Source of the DNA: Janthinobacterium sp. GW458P | GTDB taxonomy: Bacteria > Pseudomonadota > Gammaproteobacteria > Burkholderiales > Burkholderiaceae_D | NCBI RefSeq assembly: GCF_002127585.1 | Contig: NZ_NEGZ01000007.1 | Location: forward strand, 20,019 to 84,018 | Direction: 5' to 3' | Length of the DNA stretch: 64,000 nucleotides | Shown here: one piece after another, positions 39,406 through 49,543 of the stretch | Layout of the letters: every line of letters starts with the position of its first letter | Position numbering within the stretch: position 1 is the first letter of the stretch | Translations under genes and position numbers: made by a program | The notes under the pieces: generated by a model | Told to the model about the DNA's origin: nothing | Database searches by the model: none | What the model saw: the letters and a program-made list of their open reading frames with translations, nothing else

Positions 39406-39837
39406 TTATTGACCTGTGCGCGCTTTTTCCTGCTCGATCCAGTCCACCACGGGGCCGACTGCATCGAGGCCGGACAGGCTTTTCCCCACGCCCAGGTTCA
39501 GCGAAATCAGGAAGGAAATGCTGTCGACGGGGATATCCGGGCAATGCTCGGCAAACGCGGTACGAAAACGCTCCGATTGCAATACGCGCAAGACTTTCTC
39601 GCCGCTCATGAATTGCAGCACGCTGGCAATGCTGTGCCCGCCTCCTATCGAGTGGTAGATAAAGCGGTTGTAGCGCGCATCGATCTGCTTGAAATCGAGC
39701 GTTTCCTCCGTCATCAGGCCCGCCAGGTAGTACAGGCCCAGGCTGACGCGGAAAAAACCGATGGCTTCGGCGCTGGTCATGCCGGCGCGCGCCACCGCCA
39801 GTACCTTGTCCTGCATCGCCTGATCGATCGTTCGCAT
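39406..39837 (-). CDS. Hypothetical protein
   Basis: 143 residues, not recognised. No signal peptide. There is a mildly hydrophobic middle segment (VSLGLYYLAGLM) and a glycine-rich turn (YHSIGGGHS), with a mostly helical composition. It lies 86 bases upstream of coq7 on the same strand, and is divergent from the NatA-like gene. Codon use is like its neighbours, and the frame is open with a normal start, so it is likely real. Confidence 0.65.
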   Translation of the reverse strand: MRTIDQAMQDKVLAVARAGMTSAEAIGFFRVSLGLYYLAGLMTEETLDFKQIDARYNRFIYHSIGGGHSIASVLQFMSGEKVLRVLQSERFRTAFAEHCPDIPVDSISFLISLNLGVGKSLSGLDAVGPVVDWIEQEKARTGQ

Positions 39838-39985
39838 TGCACTCTCCCGCGCCGTCCGCCGGCGCCTACCGGGCCAGCTTGCATGAAGATGCTGTTTTTT
39901 TCAATAGACCAAACGATATTTCCATCTTGCAAGTTACATTTTTTGCATGCTACCCTAGCTCCTCCCTATCGAATGGATGAACTAC

Positions 39986-40765
39986 ATGATTGAGGTCAAG
40001 CACCTGGCAAAACGTTTTCGCATGCCGCCCCACAAGGGCAAGGCCGTGCGGGTCAGCGATCCGCGCGAACACGATGGCTGGTTCCACGCCGTGCGCGACG
40101 TCAGTTTCAGCTGCGCCCCCGGCGAAGTGCTGGGCTTGCTTGGGCCTAACGGCGCCGGCAAGACCACCACCCTGCGCCTGCTGTCGACGGCACTGCAAGC
40201 GGATGCGGGCAGCGCCCTCGTCAACGGCGTCGACGTGCTGCAGCAGCCGCTGGCGGCGCGCCAAAGCATCGGCTTTTTGTCCGGCTCGACGGGCTTGTAC
40301 GGCCGCCTGACGGCGCGCGAGAACGTGGAGTATTTCGGCCGCCTGCACGGCATGCCGGCCGACAAGCTGAAACGCCGCTGCGACGAGCTGTTTGCGCTGC
40401 TGCACATGGAGGAATACGGCGGCAAGCGGGCCGATCAGTTGTCGACGGGCATGAAACAGAAATGCGCGATCGCCCGCACCGTCGTGCACGAGCCGCAGGT
40501 GGTGATCCTCGACGAGCCGACGACGGGCCTGGACGTGATGTCGGCCAAGATCCTGCTCGACTTCATCGCCAGCTACAAGGCGCTGCGCGTGCCGCTGATC
40601 TTTTCCACGCACCACCTGCACGAGGTGGAAAAGCTGTGCGACCGGGTCTGCATCATCAACCGCGGCACCACTGCCTTCAACGGCACCATCGACGAGCTGC
40701 GCCATCTGGGCGGCAGTACCGATCTGTACGACGCCTTTGTCAGCGTCATCAACCAGGAAGCCTGA
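39986..40765 (+). CDS. NatA-like ABC transporter ATPase
   Basis: About 259 residues. It carries Walker [10 protein letters not shown], signature LSTGMKQK (the STGMKQK form typical of NatA-type proteins), Walker [13 protein letters not shown] and the H-loop histidine in [12 protein letters not shown] 39977 is an alternative start three codons earlier. NatA with NatB forms an ABC-type Na+ efflux pump in Bacillus; the substrate here is inference. The downstream permease begins five bases after the stop, so the two form one unit. Confidence 0.92.
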   Translation: MIEVKHLAKRFRMPPHKGKAVRVSDPREHDGWFHAVRDVSFSCAPGEVLGLLGPNGAGKTTTLRLLSTALQADAGSALVNGVDVLQQPLAARQSIGFLSGSTGLYGRLTARENVEYFGRLHGMPADKLKRRCDELFALLHMEEYGGKRADQLSTGMKQKCAIARTVVHEPQVVILDEPTTGLDVMSAKILLDFIASYKALRVPLIFSTHHLHEVEKLCDRVCIINRGTTAFNGTIDELRHLGGSTDLYDAFVSVINQEA

Positions 40766-40769
40766 GACC

Positions 40770-41966
40770 ATGTGGACCATCTACCTGAAAGAATTGCTGG
40801 AACTCACGCGCGACCGCAAGACGCTGATCTTCACCATCCTCATCCCGATCTTTGCCATGCCGCTGATCTTTGGCGGCTTCGCCTATGTTTCGAACAATAT
40901 GTTCAAGAATGCGAAGACGGCGGAAATGCGCTACACCCTGTTCGGCAAGGACCATTCGCCTGGCCTGAGCGCGCGTTTTGCCCAGCAACACAACTTGCGC
41001 GAAGTACCGCTGGCCAGCGAGGGCGACATCCGCCGCGCCATCGGCGACGACACCATCAAGTTCGCCGTCGTCATCCCGCCCCGGTTTGAAGAGGCGCTGC
41101 GGCAGCACCGGCAAGCCAAGGTGACCCTGCATTACAACAGCGCCAGCACGGTCGATGTGACCCAGCAGCGGGTGCGCGACATCGTCGACGCTTACAACGC
41201 CAGCCTGCGCGAAGGGGCGCTGTCGGCCCTGAACCTGAGTCCGGCCCAGCTGGCCTTCGCCCTGCACCCCATCGTGCTCGACAAGCAATCGACGGCCAAC
41301 GAGCGCGAGCAGATGGGCGCCATCATCGGCGGCATGGTGCCCTATCTGCTGCTGATGGTGTGCCTGACGGCGGCCATGTACCCGGCCATCGACCTGGGCG
41401 CCGGCGAAAAGGAGCGGGGCACGCTGGAAACCCTGCTGCTGGCGCCCGTGCCGCGCAGCGCCATCGTGCTGGCCAAGTTTCTCGTGCTGTTTACGGTGGG
41501 CATGACCTCGGCCGTGCTGATGGTGGGCAGCATGGGCGCCCTGCTGGCCATCTTCGGCAGCTCGCTCGAAGGCCACATGGCCGTCATGGTGCACAGCATC
41601 GGCTTGCCCGACCTGGCCATGGTGACCCTGATGCTGGTGCCGACGGCCGCCATCTTCGCCTCGCTGCTGCTGTCAATCTCGATCTACGCGAAAAGCTACA
41701 AGGAAGCGGCGGGCATGATCACGCCGCTGATGCTGTTCGTCATCCTGCCCACCGTGGCGGCCATGCTGCCCGGCGTCGAGCTGAACTGGATCTGGGCCAT
41801 GGTGCCGCTGACGAATGTCTCGCTGGCCATGAAGGAACTGGTGAAAGGCACCATGGATTACCGCATGTTCGGCGTGATCCTGGCCTCGACCACGGTCATC
41901 GCGGGCGCCCTGCTGATGCTGTGCCGCTGGTGGTTTAACCGGGAATCGGTACTGTTCCGTAACTGA
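40770..41966 (+). CDS. NatB-like ABC-2 type permease
   Basis: 398 residues. One N-terminal membrane segment (LIFTILIPIFAMPLIFGGF) is followed by a large extracytoplasmic domain (about 40-170), then five to six membrane segments towards the C-terminus (MVPYLLLMVCLTAAMYPAI, GMTSAVLMVGSMGALLAIF and others). The motif GEKERGTLETLLLAPV is the ABC-2/NatB signature coupling helix. ATG 40770 is chosen from the natural start MWTIYLKELLEL. Partner of the preceding ATPase. Confidence 0.92.
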   Translation: MWTIYLKELLELTRDRKTLIFTILIPIFAMPLIFGGFAYVSNNMFKNAKTAEMRYTLFGKDHSPGLSARFAQQHNLREVPLASEGDIRRAIGDDTIKFAVVIPPRFEEALRQHRQAKVTLHYNSASTVDVTQQRVRDIVDAYNASLREGALSALNLSPAQLAFALHPIVLDKQSTANEREQMGAIIGGMVPYLLLMVCLTAAMYPAIDLGAGEKERGTLETLLLAPVPRSAIVLAKFLVLFTVGMTSAVLMVGSMGALLAIFGSSLEGHMAVMVHSIGLPDLAMVTLMLVPTAAIFASLLLSISIYAKSYKEAAGMITPLMLFVILPTVAAMLPGVELNWIWAMVPLTNVSLAMKELVKGTMDYRMFGVILASTTVIAGALLMLCRWWFNRESVLFRN

Positions 41967-42064
41967 TACTTACGTGGCGCGGCCGGAAGGCGCACATCCG
42001 GCGCGCCGTCCACCCCATCGAACTGCGCTCTGGGCACGCGAAAATGCCGTGCATCGCATGCAAC

Positions 42065-42093
42065 TGCCCAGTACGTCCTAAATTCAATACAAT
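42065..42093 (+). promoter_or_regulatory. Possible promoter of the second ABC operon
   Basis: TACAAT at 42088-42093 with a poor TGCCCA -35 at 17-base spacing, 57 bases before ATG 42150. It suggests the second ABC operon can be transcribed independently of the first. Confidence 0.35.
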
Positions 42094-42149
42094 GCCAGCA
42101 TAGATTAGCCCTGCAGCACGGGGCTGCAACAGCATGAGCAAGGAGTTGT

Positions 42150-43043
42150 ATGGAATTGCAGATTCGCAAATTGTCGAAAACCTACGCGAATGGCGTGGTG
42201 GCGCTGGACAACGTTTCGCTGACGATACCGCCCGGGATGTTTGGCTTGCTGGGTCCGAACGGCGCCGGCAAGTCGACCCTGATGCGCACCCTGGCCACCC
42301 TGCAGGAATGCGATTCCGGCTCCATCTTCTTCGGCGACTACGACGTGCTCGACGACAAGGACGACATCCGCCGCATGCTGGGCTACCTGCCGCAGGACTT
42401 CGGCCTGTACCCGAAAGTGACGGCCTATGAACTGCTCGACCACTTCGCCACGTTGAAAGGGCTGTCGCAGCGGGCGCGCCGGCGCGAAGTCGTCGACGGC
42501 CTGCTGCAGCAAACCAATCTGTTCGACGTGCGCCACCAGCGCCTGGGCAGCTTTTCCGGCGGCATGCGCCAGCGCTTCGGCATCGCCCAGGCCCTGCTGG
42601 GCGACCCCAAGCTGATCATCGTCGACGAACCGACGGCCGGACTCGACCCGCAGGAGCGCGTGCGCTTCCACAACCTGCTGTCCGACATCGGCGAAGACAA
42701 GACGGTGATCCTGTCGACCCACATCGTGTCCGACGTGGCCGACCTGTGTGCCAACATGGCCATCATCAACAAGGGCCATTTGCTGCTGTGCGGCAAGACC
42801 CAGGAACTGATCGATGAAGTCAGCAGCAAGATCTGGGCGCGCTTCGTTGAAAAAAAGGAGCTGGCCAGCTTCCAGCAGCGCCACGCCGTCATTTCCACGC
42901 GCCTGCTGTCGGGCCGTACCCTGATCCACGTCTACAGCGACGAGGACCCGGGCGACGGCTTCGAGGAAGCCATCGGCGACCTGGAAGACCTGTATTTCGC
43001 CACCATTGCCGGGCGCCACCGCGTCGCCCCGCAGTGCGACTGA
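42150..43043 (+). CDS. ABC transporter ATPase for the permease/M1-peptidase fusion
   Basis: 297 residues. Walker [10 protein letters not shown], signature FSGGMRQR, Walker [14 protein letters not shown] and the H-loop in [10 protein letters not shown] are intact, so it should hydrolyse ATP. About 75 C-terminal residues beyond the ATPase core probably contact the partner. An AAGGAG ribosome-binding site precedes ATG 42150. The fusion permease follows after ten bases. The pair is known as a conserved but poorly characterised export/peptidase arrangement. Confidence 0.92.
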   Translation: MELQIRKLSKTYANGVVALDNVSLTIPPGMFGLLGPNGAGKSTLMRTLATLQECDSGSIFFGDYDVLDDKDDIRRMLGYLPQDFGLYPKVTAYELLDHFATLKGLSQRARRREVVDGLLQQTNLFDVRHQRLGSFSGGMRQRFGIAQALLGDPKLIIVDEPTAGLDPQERVRFHNLLSDIGEDKTVILSTHIVSDVADLCANMAIINKGHLLLCGKTQELIDEVSSKIWARFVEKKELASFQQRHAVISTRLLSGRTLIHVYSDEDPGDGFEEAIGDLEDLYFATIAGRHRVAPQCD

Positions 43044-43053
43044 GGGGGCGGCC

Positions 43054-46000
43054 ATGTTTGCCATCGCCCGCTTTGAAGCGTGGCAGCGCCTCAAGCTGCT
43101 GTCGACCTGGGTGTACTTCGCCATGTTCCTGGCCCTGGCCATGCTGTGGATGGCGGCCGCCGGCGGCGTCTTCAAGGAAGCGAGCATCAGTTTCGGCGGC
43201 AAGTTCCTGATCAACGCGCCCCGTTCGCTGGCGTTCAGCTGCAGCCTGCTGGGCTGTTTCGGCGCCGTGGTGGTGGCCGCCATGATGGGCCGCTCGGTGC
43301 AGCAGGACTTCGAATACGGCATGCAGCATTTCTTCTTCAGCGCGCCGATCAAGAAATACCAGTACGTTTTCGGCCGCTTCCTCGGCGCCTGGCTGGTGCT
43401 GGCCGTCGTGTTCTCCAGCATCGTGATCGGCGCCTGGCTGGGCGCCTGGCTGCCCGGCATCGATCCAGAACGGCTGGGGCCGCAACGCGCGCTGGCCTAC
43501 CTGATGCCGTATGTATTTACCCTGCTGCCGAATCTGTTCATCTTCGGCGCCATCTTCTTCATCATCGCCGCCCTGACGCGGCGCATGCTGCCCGTGTACA
43601 TCAGCTCGGTAGTCATGCTGATCGGCTACCTGGTGGCGCCCTCGCTGGCGCGCGACCTCGACTACAAGACGCTGGCCGCCCTGATCGACCCCTTCGGCAC
43701 GACGGCGCTGATACGCCTGACGGAATACTGGCCGAATGCGGAGCGCAACACGCGCCTGGTGAGCCTGGAAGGCGTGTACCTGCTGAACCGCGCCATCTGG
43801 TCCGGCTTCGCCCTCGTGACCTTGCTGCTTGGCTACTGGCGCTTCCAGTTCCACGCCACGATGGACGCGGGCGCGACCAAGCGCCGCAGCGACGGCGACG
43901 CCCCCCTGCGCCTGTCGAACGCCTCGCTGGACACGCAGCAAGCGCCCGACTTCGCGCAGCGCAGCCTGGCCGTCCTGCTCGTCAAGATCAGCTGGCTGAA
44001 CCTGCGCGAAACCGTCAAGAACATTTATTTTGTCGTCATCGTGCTGGCCGGCGTGCTGACCATGTATGCGGGCGCGCTCGACATGGGTTCCATCTACGGC
44101 ACGAATACCTATCCGGTGACGGAAAAAGTGCTGGAGATGGTCAGCGCCTCGTTTGCCCTGTTCATGCTGGTCATTACCACCTTCTATGCGGGCGAACTGG
44201 TATGGCGCGAACGCGAGACCAGCATCCACCTGATGCTCGACGCCCTGCCCGTGCCGAACTGGCTGCCGCTGCTGTCGAAGCTGTTCGCGCTGATCGGCCT
44301 GCAAGCCTTGCTGAGCCTGGTCATCATGCTGTGCGGCATGTCGATCCAGGTCTTCAAGGGCTATTACCGCCTCGATCCGGGCCTGTACCTGGAATCGCTG
44401 TTCCTGTCGCACCTGCCCTACTACGCGCTGGTCGCCGTGCTGGCCATCTTCTTGCAGGTATTGATCAATCACAAGTACCTGGCGTATTTCGCCATGATCC
44501 TATACTACATCGCCAGCGTCAGCTTTGCCTCGCTGGGCCTGGGCGACCCGCTGCTGCTGTACGCCAGCACGCCGGACTTCGCGTATTCGGCCATGAACGG
44601 CGCCGGCCACTATGTGTTGCGCGAACGCTGGTACCTGCTGTACTGGAGCGGCGCGGCCGTGATGCTGACGGTGCTGTCGCTGCTGTTCTGGCCCCGCGGC
44701 GCGCAGGACAGCTGGCGCATCCGCCTGCGCCTGGCGCGCCACGGCCTCACGCAAGGCGTGCTGGGCAGCTTTGCCATCGGCGCCGTGATCTTCCTCGGCG
44801 CCGGCGCCGTGCTGTTCTACGTCTTCCATGTGGCCAACGACTACAAGTCCGACTATGCGCGCGACGCGGACCGGGCCAGCTTCGAGCGCCAGTACCGCAA
44901 GTTTGCCGCCACGCCGCAGCCGAGAATCACCGACGTGAAACTCGATGTGGCCATCTACCCGGCGCAGCGCCGCCTGGCCGTCACGGGCCGCTACATGCTG
45001 CAAAACAAGACCAGCTTGCCGATCAGCCACATTTTTGTGCAGCAAGACCCGACGGCCACCATGCGGCTGCGTTTCGATACGCGCGTGCATCCCGGCCTCG
45101 ATGACGGCAAGCTGGGCTTCTACAGCTACCGGCTGGCCGCGCCGCTGGCGCCGGGCGCCACCCTGGGCCTCGATTTCGACATTGCGTATGCGCCGCGCGG
45201 CATCTTCGGCCTGGGCCAGGACACGCCCGTGGTGGCCAACGGCACCTTCTTCACGAATGCCGTGCTGCCGCATGTCGGCTACCAGGCGCAACTGGAACTG
45301 ACGGACCCGCGCGACCGCAAGAAACACGGCTTGCCGCCCCGCGAACGGGCCTTGCCGCGCGACGACGCGCGCGGGCTGGCCGACAATTACGTCAGCAGCG
45401 ACGCCGACCGCATCAATTTCGACGCCACCGTCAGCACCGTCGACGGCCAGACGGCCATCGCGCCGGGCACGCTGGACAACGACTGGATCGCGCATGGCCG
45501 CCATTACTTCCATTACACGATGGACCAGCCCATCCTGAACTTCTACGCGTTCCAGTCGGCCCGCTACGCCGTCAAGCACGAGCGCTGGCAGGACGTGGCC
45601 ATCGACGTGTATTACCACCCGGGGCATGAATACAACCTTGAGCGTTTCGTGCGCGGCAGCAAGGAAGCGCTCGATTACTACACGAAGCACTTCGGCCCCT
45701 ACCAGCACAAGATCCTGCGCATCGTCGAATTCCCCCGCTACGCCACGTTTGCGCAATCGTTCCCGAACACGATACCGTACTCGGAAGGCCTGGGCTTTAT
45801 CGCCAGGGTCGACGACAAGAACCCGAAGGACCTCGACTATCCGTTCTACGTCACGGCGCATGAAGTGGCGCACCAGTGGTGGGCGCATCAATTGGTGGGC
45901 GGCAACACGCGGGGCGCCACCGTGCTCAGCGAAACCCTGGCCGAGTATTCGGCCCTGATGGTGATGAAGAAAACCATGGGGCCGGCCAAGATGCGCCGCT

Positions 46001-46632
46001 TCCTGCGCTATGACCTGAATCAATACCTGATGGGACGCAGCGAAGAGCGCAAGAAGGAGTTGCCGCTGGCCGAGAATGAAAACCAGGCCTACATCCATTA
46101 CCACAAGGGCAGCCTGGCCATGTATTTGCTGCAAGACATCATCGGCGAGGACAAGGTCAACGGCGTGCTGCGCGATCTGCTGAAGACTTACGGCCAGAAA
46201 GGCCCGCCGTATGCAAGCGTGACGGCGCTGATAGCCGGCTTGCGCCAGGTCACGCCGCCCGAGCAGGCTTACCTGATCGACGACCTGTTCGAGAAAATCG
46301 TGCTGTTCGACAATCGCGCCCTGTCGGCCACGGCCACGAAACGCAGCGATGGCAAGTACGCCGTCACCATCAAGGTGCAGGCGGGCAAGTTGACGGCCGG
46401 CGAACAGGGAGACGAACACGACGCCCCGCTGCACGACTGGATCGAGATCGGCGTCGACGATGCGAATGGCCATCCGCTGCTGCGCGAACGGCTGCGCATG
46501 ACGGCGCGACAAGCGAGCTACACTGTCATCGTCGGCAGCCGGCCCGGCAAGGCGGGCATCGATCCCGACAACAAGTTGATCGACCGCAAGCCGGACGACA
46601 ATATGGTCACCGTCGAGCTCGACGAACCGTGA
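43054..46632 (+). CDS. ABC permease fused to periplasmic M1-family metallopeptidase
   Basis: 1192 residues. Two ABC-2-like membrane domains (about residues 15-270 and 320-590, each with about six hydrophobic segments) precede one further segment near 570-590 and a large extracytoplasmic domain. That domain resembles M1 peptidases. The zinc motif HEVAH lies at 936-940 and the third ligand is expected in SETLAEYSA about 20 residues later. The exopeptidase motif GxMEN is not found; the corresponding region reads [13 protein letters not shown]. This argues for a changed specificity. GAGGGGG lies before ATG 43054. The protein would use the ATPase encoded upstream; substrate unknown. A bidirectional terminator closes the operon. 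Confidence 0.92.
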   Translation: MFAIARFEAWQRLKLLSTWVYFAMFLALAMLWMAAAGGVFKEASISFGGKFLINAPRSLAFSCSLLGCFGAVVVAAMMGRSVQQDFEYGMQHFFFSAPIKKYQYVFGRFLGAWLVLAVVFSSIVIGAWLGAWLPGIDPERLGPQRALAYLMPYVFTLLPNLFIFGAIFFIIAALTRRMLPVYISSVVMLIGYLVAPSLARDLDYKTLAALIDPFGTTALIRLTEYWPNAERNTRLVSLEGVYLLNRAIWSGFALVTLLLGYWRFQFHATMDAGATKRRSDGDAPLRLSNASLDTQQAPDFAQRSLAVLLVKISWLNLRETVKNIYFVVIVLAGVLTMYAGALDMGSIYGTNTYPVTEKVLEMVSASFALFMLVITTFYAGELVWRERETSIHLMLDALPVPNWLPLLSKLFALIGLQALLSLVIMLCGMSIQVFKGYYRLDPGLYLESLFLSHLPYYALVAVLAIFLQVLINHKYLAYFAMILYYIASVSFASLGLGDPLLLYASTPDFAYSAMNGAGHYVLRERWYLLYWSGAAVMLTVLSLLFWPRGAQDSWRIRLRLARHGLTQGVLGSFAIGAVIFLGAGAVLFYVFHVANDYKSDYARDADRASFERQYRKFAATPQPRITDVKLDVAIYPAQRRLAVTGRYMLQNKTSLPISHIFVQQDPTATMRLRFDTRVHPGLDDGKLGFYSYRLAAPLAPGATLGLDFDIAYAPRGIFGLGQDTPVVANGTFFTNAVLPHVGYQAQLELTDPRDRKKHGLPPRERALPRDDARGLADNYVSSDADRINFDATVSTVDGQTAIAPGTLDNDWIAHGRHYFHYTMDQPILNFYAFQSARYAVKHERWQDVAIDVYYHPGHEYNLERFVRGSKEALDYYTKHFGPYQHKILRIVEFPRYATFAQSFPNTIPYSEGLGFIARVDDKNPKDLDYPFYVTAHEVAHQWWAHQLVGGNTRGATVLSETLAEYSALMVMKKTMGPAKMRRFLRYDLNQYLMGRSEERKKELPLAENENQAYIHYHKGSLAMYLLQDIIGEDKVNGVLRDLLKTYGQKGPPYASVTALIAGLRQVTPPEQAYLIDDLFEKIVLFDNRALSATATKRSDGKYAVTIKVQAGKLTAGEQGDEHDAPLHDWIEIGVDDANGHPLLRERLRMTARQASYTVIVGSRPGKAGIDPDNKLIDRKPDDNMVTVELDEP

Positions 46633-46634
46633 CG

Positions 46635-46668
46635 AAAAATGGCCGCCTGATCAGGCGGCCATTTTTCT
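46635..46668. terminator. Bidirectional terminator after the ABC/M1 operon
   Basis: AAAAATGGCCGCCTGA and TCAGGCGGCCATTTTT form a perfect stem with A/T runs on both sides, serving both converging transcripts. Confidence 0.92.
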
Positions 46669-46681
46669 ATGCATCAATGCA

Positions 46682-47068
46682 TCAGGCGGCGACGGGACGC
46701 GTGATCAGGCTCAGGCTGATACCCATTTCCGTCAGGTGCTGCATGTCGGCCAGGCTCAGGTCCAGGGGCGCGTCGACCGTGTCGTCACCGTTCAGTTCCA
46801 GTTGCAACTCGGCCACGATGCGCGGCATGGTGAAGGTCACGCCGCGCGAACGGCATTCGGCCAGGTAGCTGCGTATGCGCGAGGGCAAGACTTGCGACTT
46901 GGGCGCTTGCGCGATCAGCACTTCGAAGCCCGAATCGAGATGCACGCGACCCGCCGTTCCCTTCGGCTCGCCCTTGCGCCAGGCACGCTCTGGATCCGTG
47001 GGCAAGACTTCCAGGATGGTTTTGAGCGTGGGGTCATCCCCATGCACCGACAGCTTCGCCATATTCAT
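46682..47068 (-). CDS. Hypothetical protein
   Basis: 128 residues from ATG 47068 (ATG 47062 is also possible). The N-terminal half KLSVHGDDPTLKTILEVLPTDPERAWRKGEPKG resembles in pattern the DUF4279-type proteins (two-part beta fold, P-x-xAWxKGE), but the match is only by eye. The C-terminal half is acidic. No signal peptide. No recognisable function. It is converging on the ABC/M1 operon, and upstream of it is about 180 bases before the catalase end. Confidence 0.6.
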   Translation of the reverse strand: MNMAKLSVHGDDPTLKTILEVLPTDPERAWRKGEPKGTAGRVHLDSGFEVLIAQAPKSQVLPSRIRSYLAECRSRGVTFTMPRIVAELQLELNGDDTVDAPLDLSLADMQHLTEMGISLSLITRPVAA

Positions 47069-47246
47069 ATTGCAGGACTTTCTAGTCAGGACGCCGCCAG
47101 GACGGCGGCGCAATCATCAGACCGACAAGTCTACGCATGGAAGGCAAATATGTCCATACGGCAATATTTGGCATCAAGCACTAATAAGCTCTAGTTTGTG
47201 CTGCATCAAACAGGCGGAACAAACTTGTTCCACCTGCAACATGTCA

Positions 47247-48713
47247 TTACACGCTCACGCCGCGTGCCCGCAAGGCGGCCCGCACGCCCGCGCCGTAGGC
47301 GGCATCGGCACGGTCGAAATGGCCCAGCTGGCGCTGCAAGGTTTCCGCGCGCACCTGGCTCAACGGTCCAGCCAGATTGTCGAACAGGTTTTGCTGCGCC
47401 TGGGCCGGCATCAGGCGGAACAGGTTGCCGGCCTGCGTGTAATCGTCTTCCACGCCGCGCCCGTCGTAGCGCGCCGCGCCGCCCGACAGCGCCAGCGCCG
47501 GCTCGCCGTGGCCCAGCCCCTGCGGCGCGCTGCCCGCCGCCGCCACGTTCGCGTAGTTCTGCGCCGAACTGCCATTGTGGATGGCCATGCCGCCGTCGCG
47601 CTGCTGGTTATGGAAGGGGCAGCGCGCCGCATTCACGGGCAGATGCTGGTGGTTCGTGCCGACCCGGTACAGCTGGGCGTCATGGTAGGCAAACAGCCGG
47701 CCTTGCAGCATCTTGTCCGGCGAATACCCCATGCCGGGCACGGCATTGGCTGGCGAAAACGCGGCCTGCTCGACTTCCGCGTGGTAATTGTCCGGGTTGC
47801 GGTTCAGCTCGAAAATACCGACCGGCAGCAGCGGGAAGTCCGCGTGCGGCCATACCTTCGTCAGGTCGAACGGGTTCCAGCCAGTGCGCTGCTCCCAGGC
47901 ATCGAGCTGCTCCTGCGTCGCCACCTGCAGCTTGACTTCCCACTGGGGGAAATCGCCGCGCGCGATGGCGCCGAACAGGTCGCGCTGGGCGTAGTCGGGA
48001 TCGGCACCGGCCAGGCGGCCCGCTTCCGCCGCAGGCAGGTTCTTGATGCCCTGGCGCGTCTTGAAGTGCCATTTCACATACACGCGCTGGCCGTCCGCAT
48101 TGATCAGGCTATACGTATGGCTGCCGAAGCCATCCATGTGGCGGTAGCCGTCCGGCGTGCCGCGGTCCGAGAACAGCATCGTGACCTGGTGCAGGCTTTC
48201 CGGCGCATGGCTCCAGAAGTCGAACATCATTTCCGCCGATTTTAGATTGCTTTGCGGATCGCGCTTTTGCGTGTGGACAAAATCGGGGAACTTGATCGGG
48301 TCCTTGATGAAGAACATGGGCGTGTTGTTGCCAACGAGATCCCAGTTGCCCTCTTCCGTATAGAAGCGCACGGCGAAGCCGCGCGGGTCGCGTTCCGTGT
48401 CGGCGCTGCCGCGTTCGCCGCCGACGGTGGAAAAACGGGCGAACGTGGCCGTCTGCTTGCCCACTTCGGCAAATAATTTAGCCTTGGTGTAGCGGGAAAT
48501 ATCATGCGTGACGGTAAAGGTGCCGTAGGCGCCCGAACCTTTCGCGTGCACGACGCGCTCGGGAATGCGCTCGCGGTTGAAATGCTGGAGTTTTTCGATC
48601 AGGTGGAAGTCTTGCAGCAGCAGGGGACCGCGGGGGCCGGCGCTGAGGGAATTCTGGTTGTCGGCGACGGGAATGCCCGACGCGGTGCTGAATGGTGGCT
48701 GTTGACTATTCAT
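47247..48713 (-). CDS. katA: Monofunctional small-subunit catalase (clade 3)
   Basis: 488 residues decomposing H2O2. Catalytic His56 (VVHAKGSGAYG), Asn129 (LVGNNTP) and heme-ligand Tyr343 (RLFAYHDAQLYRVG) are present, as are the NADPH-side RxPxR-like elements. The length fits clade 3. ATG 48713 has GAAGGAAAA just before. A possible OxyR-like A/T-rich site lies upstream (see findings). It is a single-gene unit by its spacing; the region 47069-47246 before it contains no gene. Confidence 0.95.
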   Translation of the reverse strand: MNSQQPPFSTASGIPVADNQNSLSAGPRGPLLLQDFHLIEKLQHFNRERIPERVVHAKGSGAYGTFTVTHDISRYTKAKLFAEVGKQTATFARFSTVGGERGSADTERDPRGFAVRFYTEEGNWDLVGNNTPMFFIKDPIKFPDFVHTQKRDPQSNLKSAEMMFDFWSHAPESLHQVTMLFSDRGTPDGYRHMDGFGSHTYSLINADGQRVYVKWHFKTRQGIKNLPAAEAGRLAGADPDYAQRDLFGAIARGDFPQWEVKLQVATQEQLDAWEQRTGWNPFDLTKVWPHADFPLLPVGIFELNRNPDNYHAEVEQAAFSPANAVPGMGYSPDKMLQGRLFAYHDAQLYRVGTNHQHLPVNAARCPFHNQQRDGGMAIHNGSSAQNYANVAAAGSAPQGLGHGEPALALSGGAARYDGRGVEDDYTQAGNLFRLMPAQAQQNLFDNLAGPLSQVRAETLQRQLGHFDRADAAYGAGVRAALRARGVSV

Positions 48714-48806
48714 GGCTGCTTTTCCTTCGTTGTTGACTGATGGAATCAGTGTAACGAGTGCAACAACAAAGGAAAAGCTAATTGATTTTATCGAACTGAT
48801 AGATAT

Positions 48807-49469
48807 TTACAATGAACAGCCATGGGCGTCGCATACGCCACCGAGTTGCGCCTGCAACTGCGCCGGCTGGCCCAGGAAGCCGCCGATGTCGATGACGGAC
48901 AGCTTGCCGCTGCCATCGTCGAGGACGAAGGTGGGAAAGCCCTGGCCGCCCACCTGCGCCAGCAGGGCGCGGCTGGCGTCGATATGCCGCTGCGTGGCCG
49001 CGCCCGCCTGCTGCGCATGCGCGGCTTCGAAGGCGCCGGCGTCCATGCCCAGCTCTTGCGCCAAAGTTAGCAGCACGGGCAGGTCGGCGATGCGCAAGCC
49101 GTCCACGTAATGGGCGCGCTGCACGCGCTGCAGCATGTCCAGGCCCTTGCCGGCCAGCGCCTCGGCCGCCAGGATGGCCGTGATCGGCGGCTCGGAATCC
49201 ATCATGGCCGTGGTGTCGTTCAGCAAGCCGTTCAGGTAGGCATCGCCGAAGGGCTGGCCCGACAATTGCTCGATGCGCCGGTCATGCGGCAGGACGTAGC
49301 CGCGCCATTCGGGCGTGATCCGGCGGCGATTGCTGCCCGTCATCATGCCGCCGCCGTGGAAGGCCACCGTCAGGCCGGGCACGGCGCGCGCCGCCTCGAC
49401 CAGCGGCGCGGCGCCGTAGCACCAGCCGCACAGGGGATCGAAAATGTAATGCAGTACAGGGTTGGCCAT
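48807..49469 (-). CDS. DsbA-family thioredoxin-fold oxidoreductase (FrnE-like)
   Basis: 220 residues. The thioredoxin-fold active site is Cys14-Gly-Trp-Cys17 (DPLCGWCYG), and a cis-Pro motif is seen in GQGFPTFVL. Helical insertion follows in the DsbA/FrnE manner (SEPPITAILAAEALAGKGLD). No signal peptide, so it is cytoplasmic. FrnE-like proteins take part in redox repair; the exact partner is unknown. It lies 74 bases after the MBL-fold gene, in the same direction. ATG 49469 with a GGAGCC sequence upstream is the start. Confidence 0.88.
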   Translation of the reverse strand: MANPVLHYIFDPLCGWCYGAAPLVEAARAVPGLTVAFHGGGMMTGSNRRRITPEWRGYVLPHDRRIEQLSGQPFGDAYLNGLLNDTTAMMDSEPPITAILAAEALAGKGLDMLQRVQRAHYVDGLRIADLPVLLTLAQELGMDAGAFEAAHAQQAGAATQRHIDASRALLAQVGGQGFPTFVLDDGSGKLSVIDIGGFLGQPAQLQAQLGGVCDAHGCSL

Positions 49470-49543
49470 GCTGGCTCCTTTGATTCTTGCGTGCGTTTCA
49501 ACTTGGGCCGCGCGGCCCGTGCAGGCGCCGCGCGGCAGGCTTG

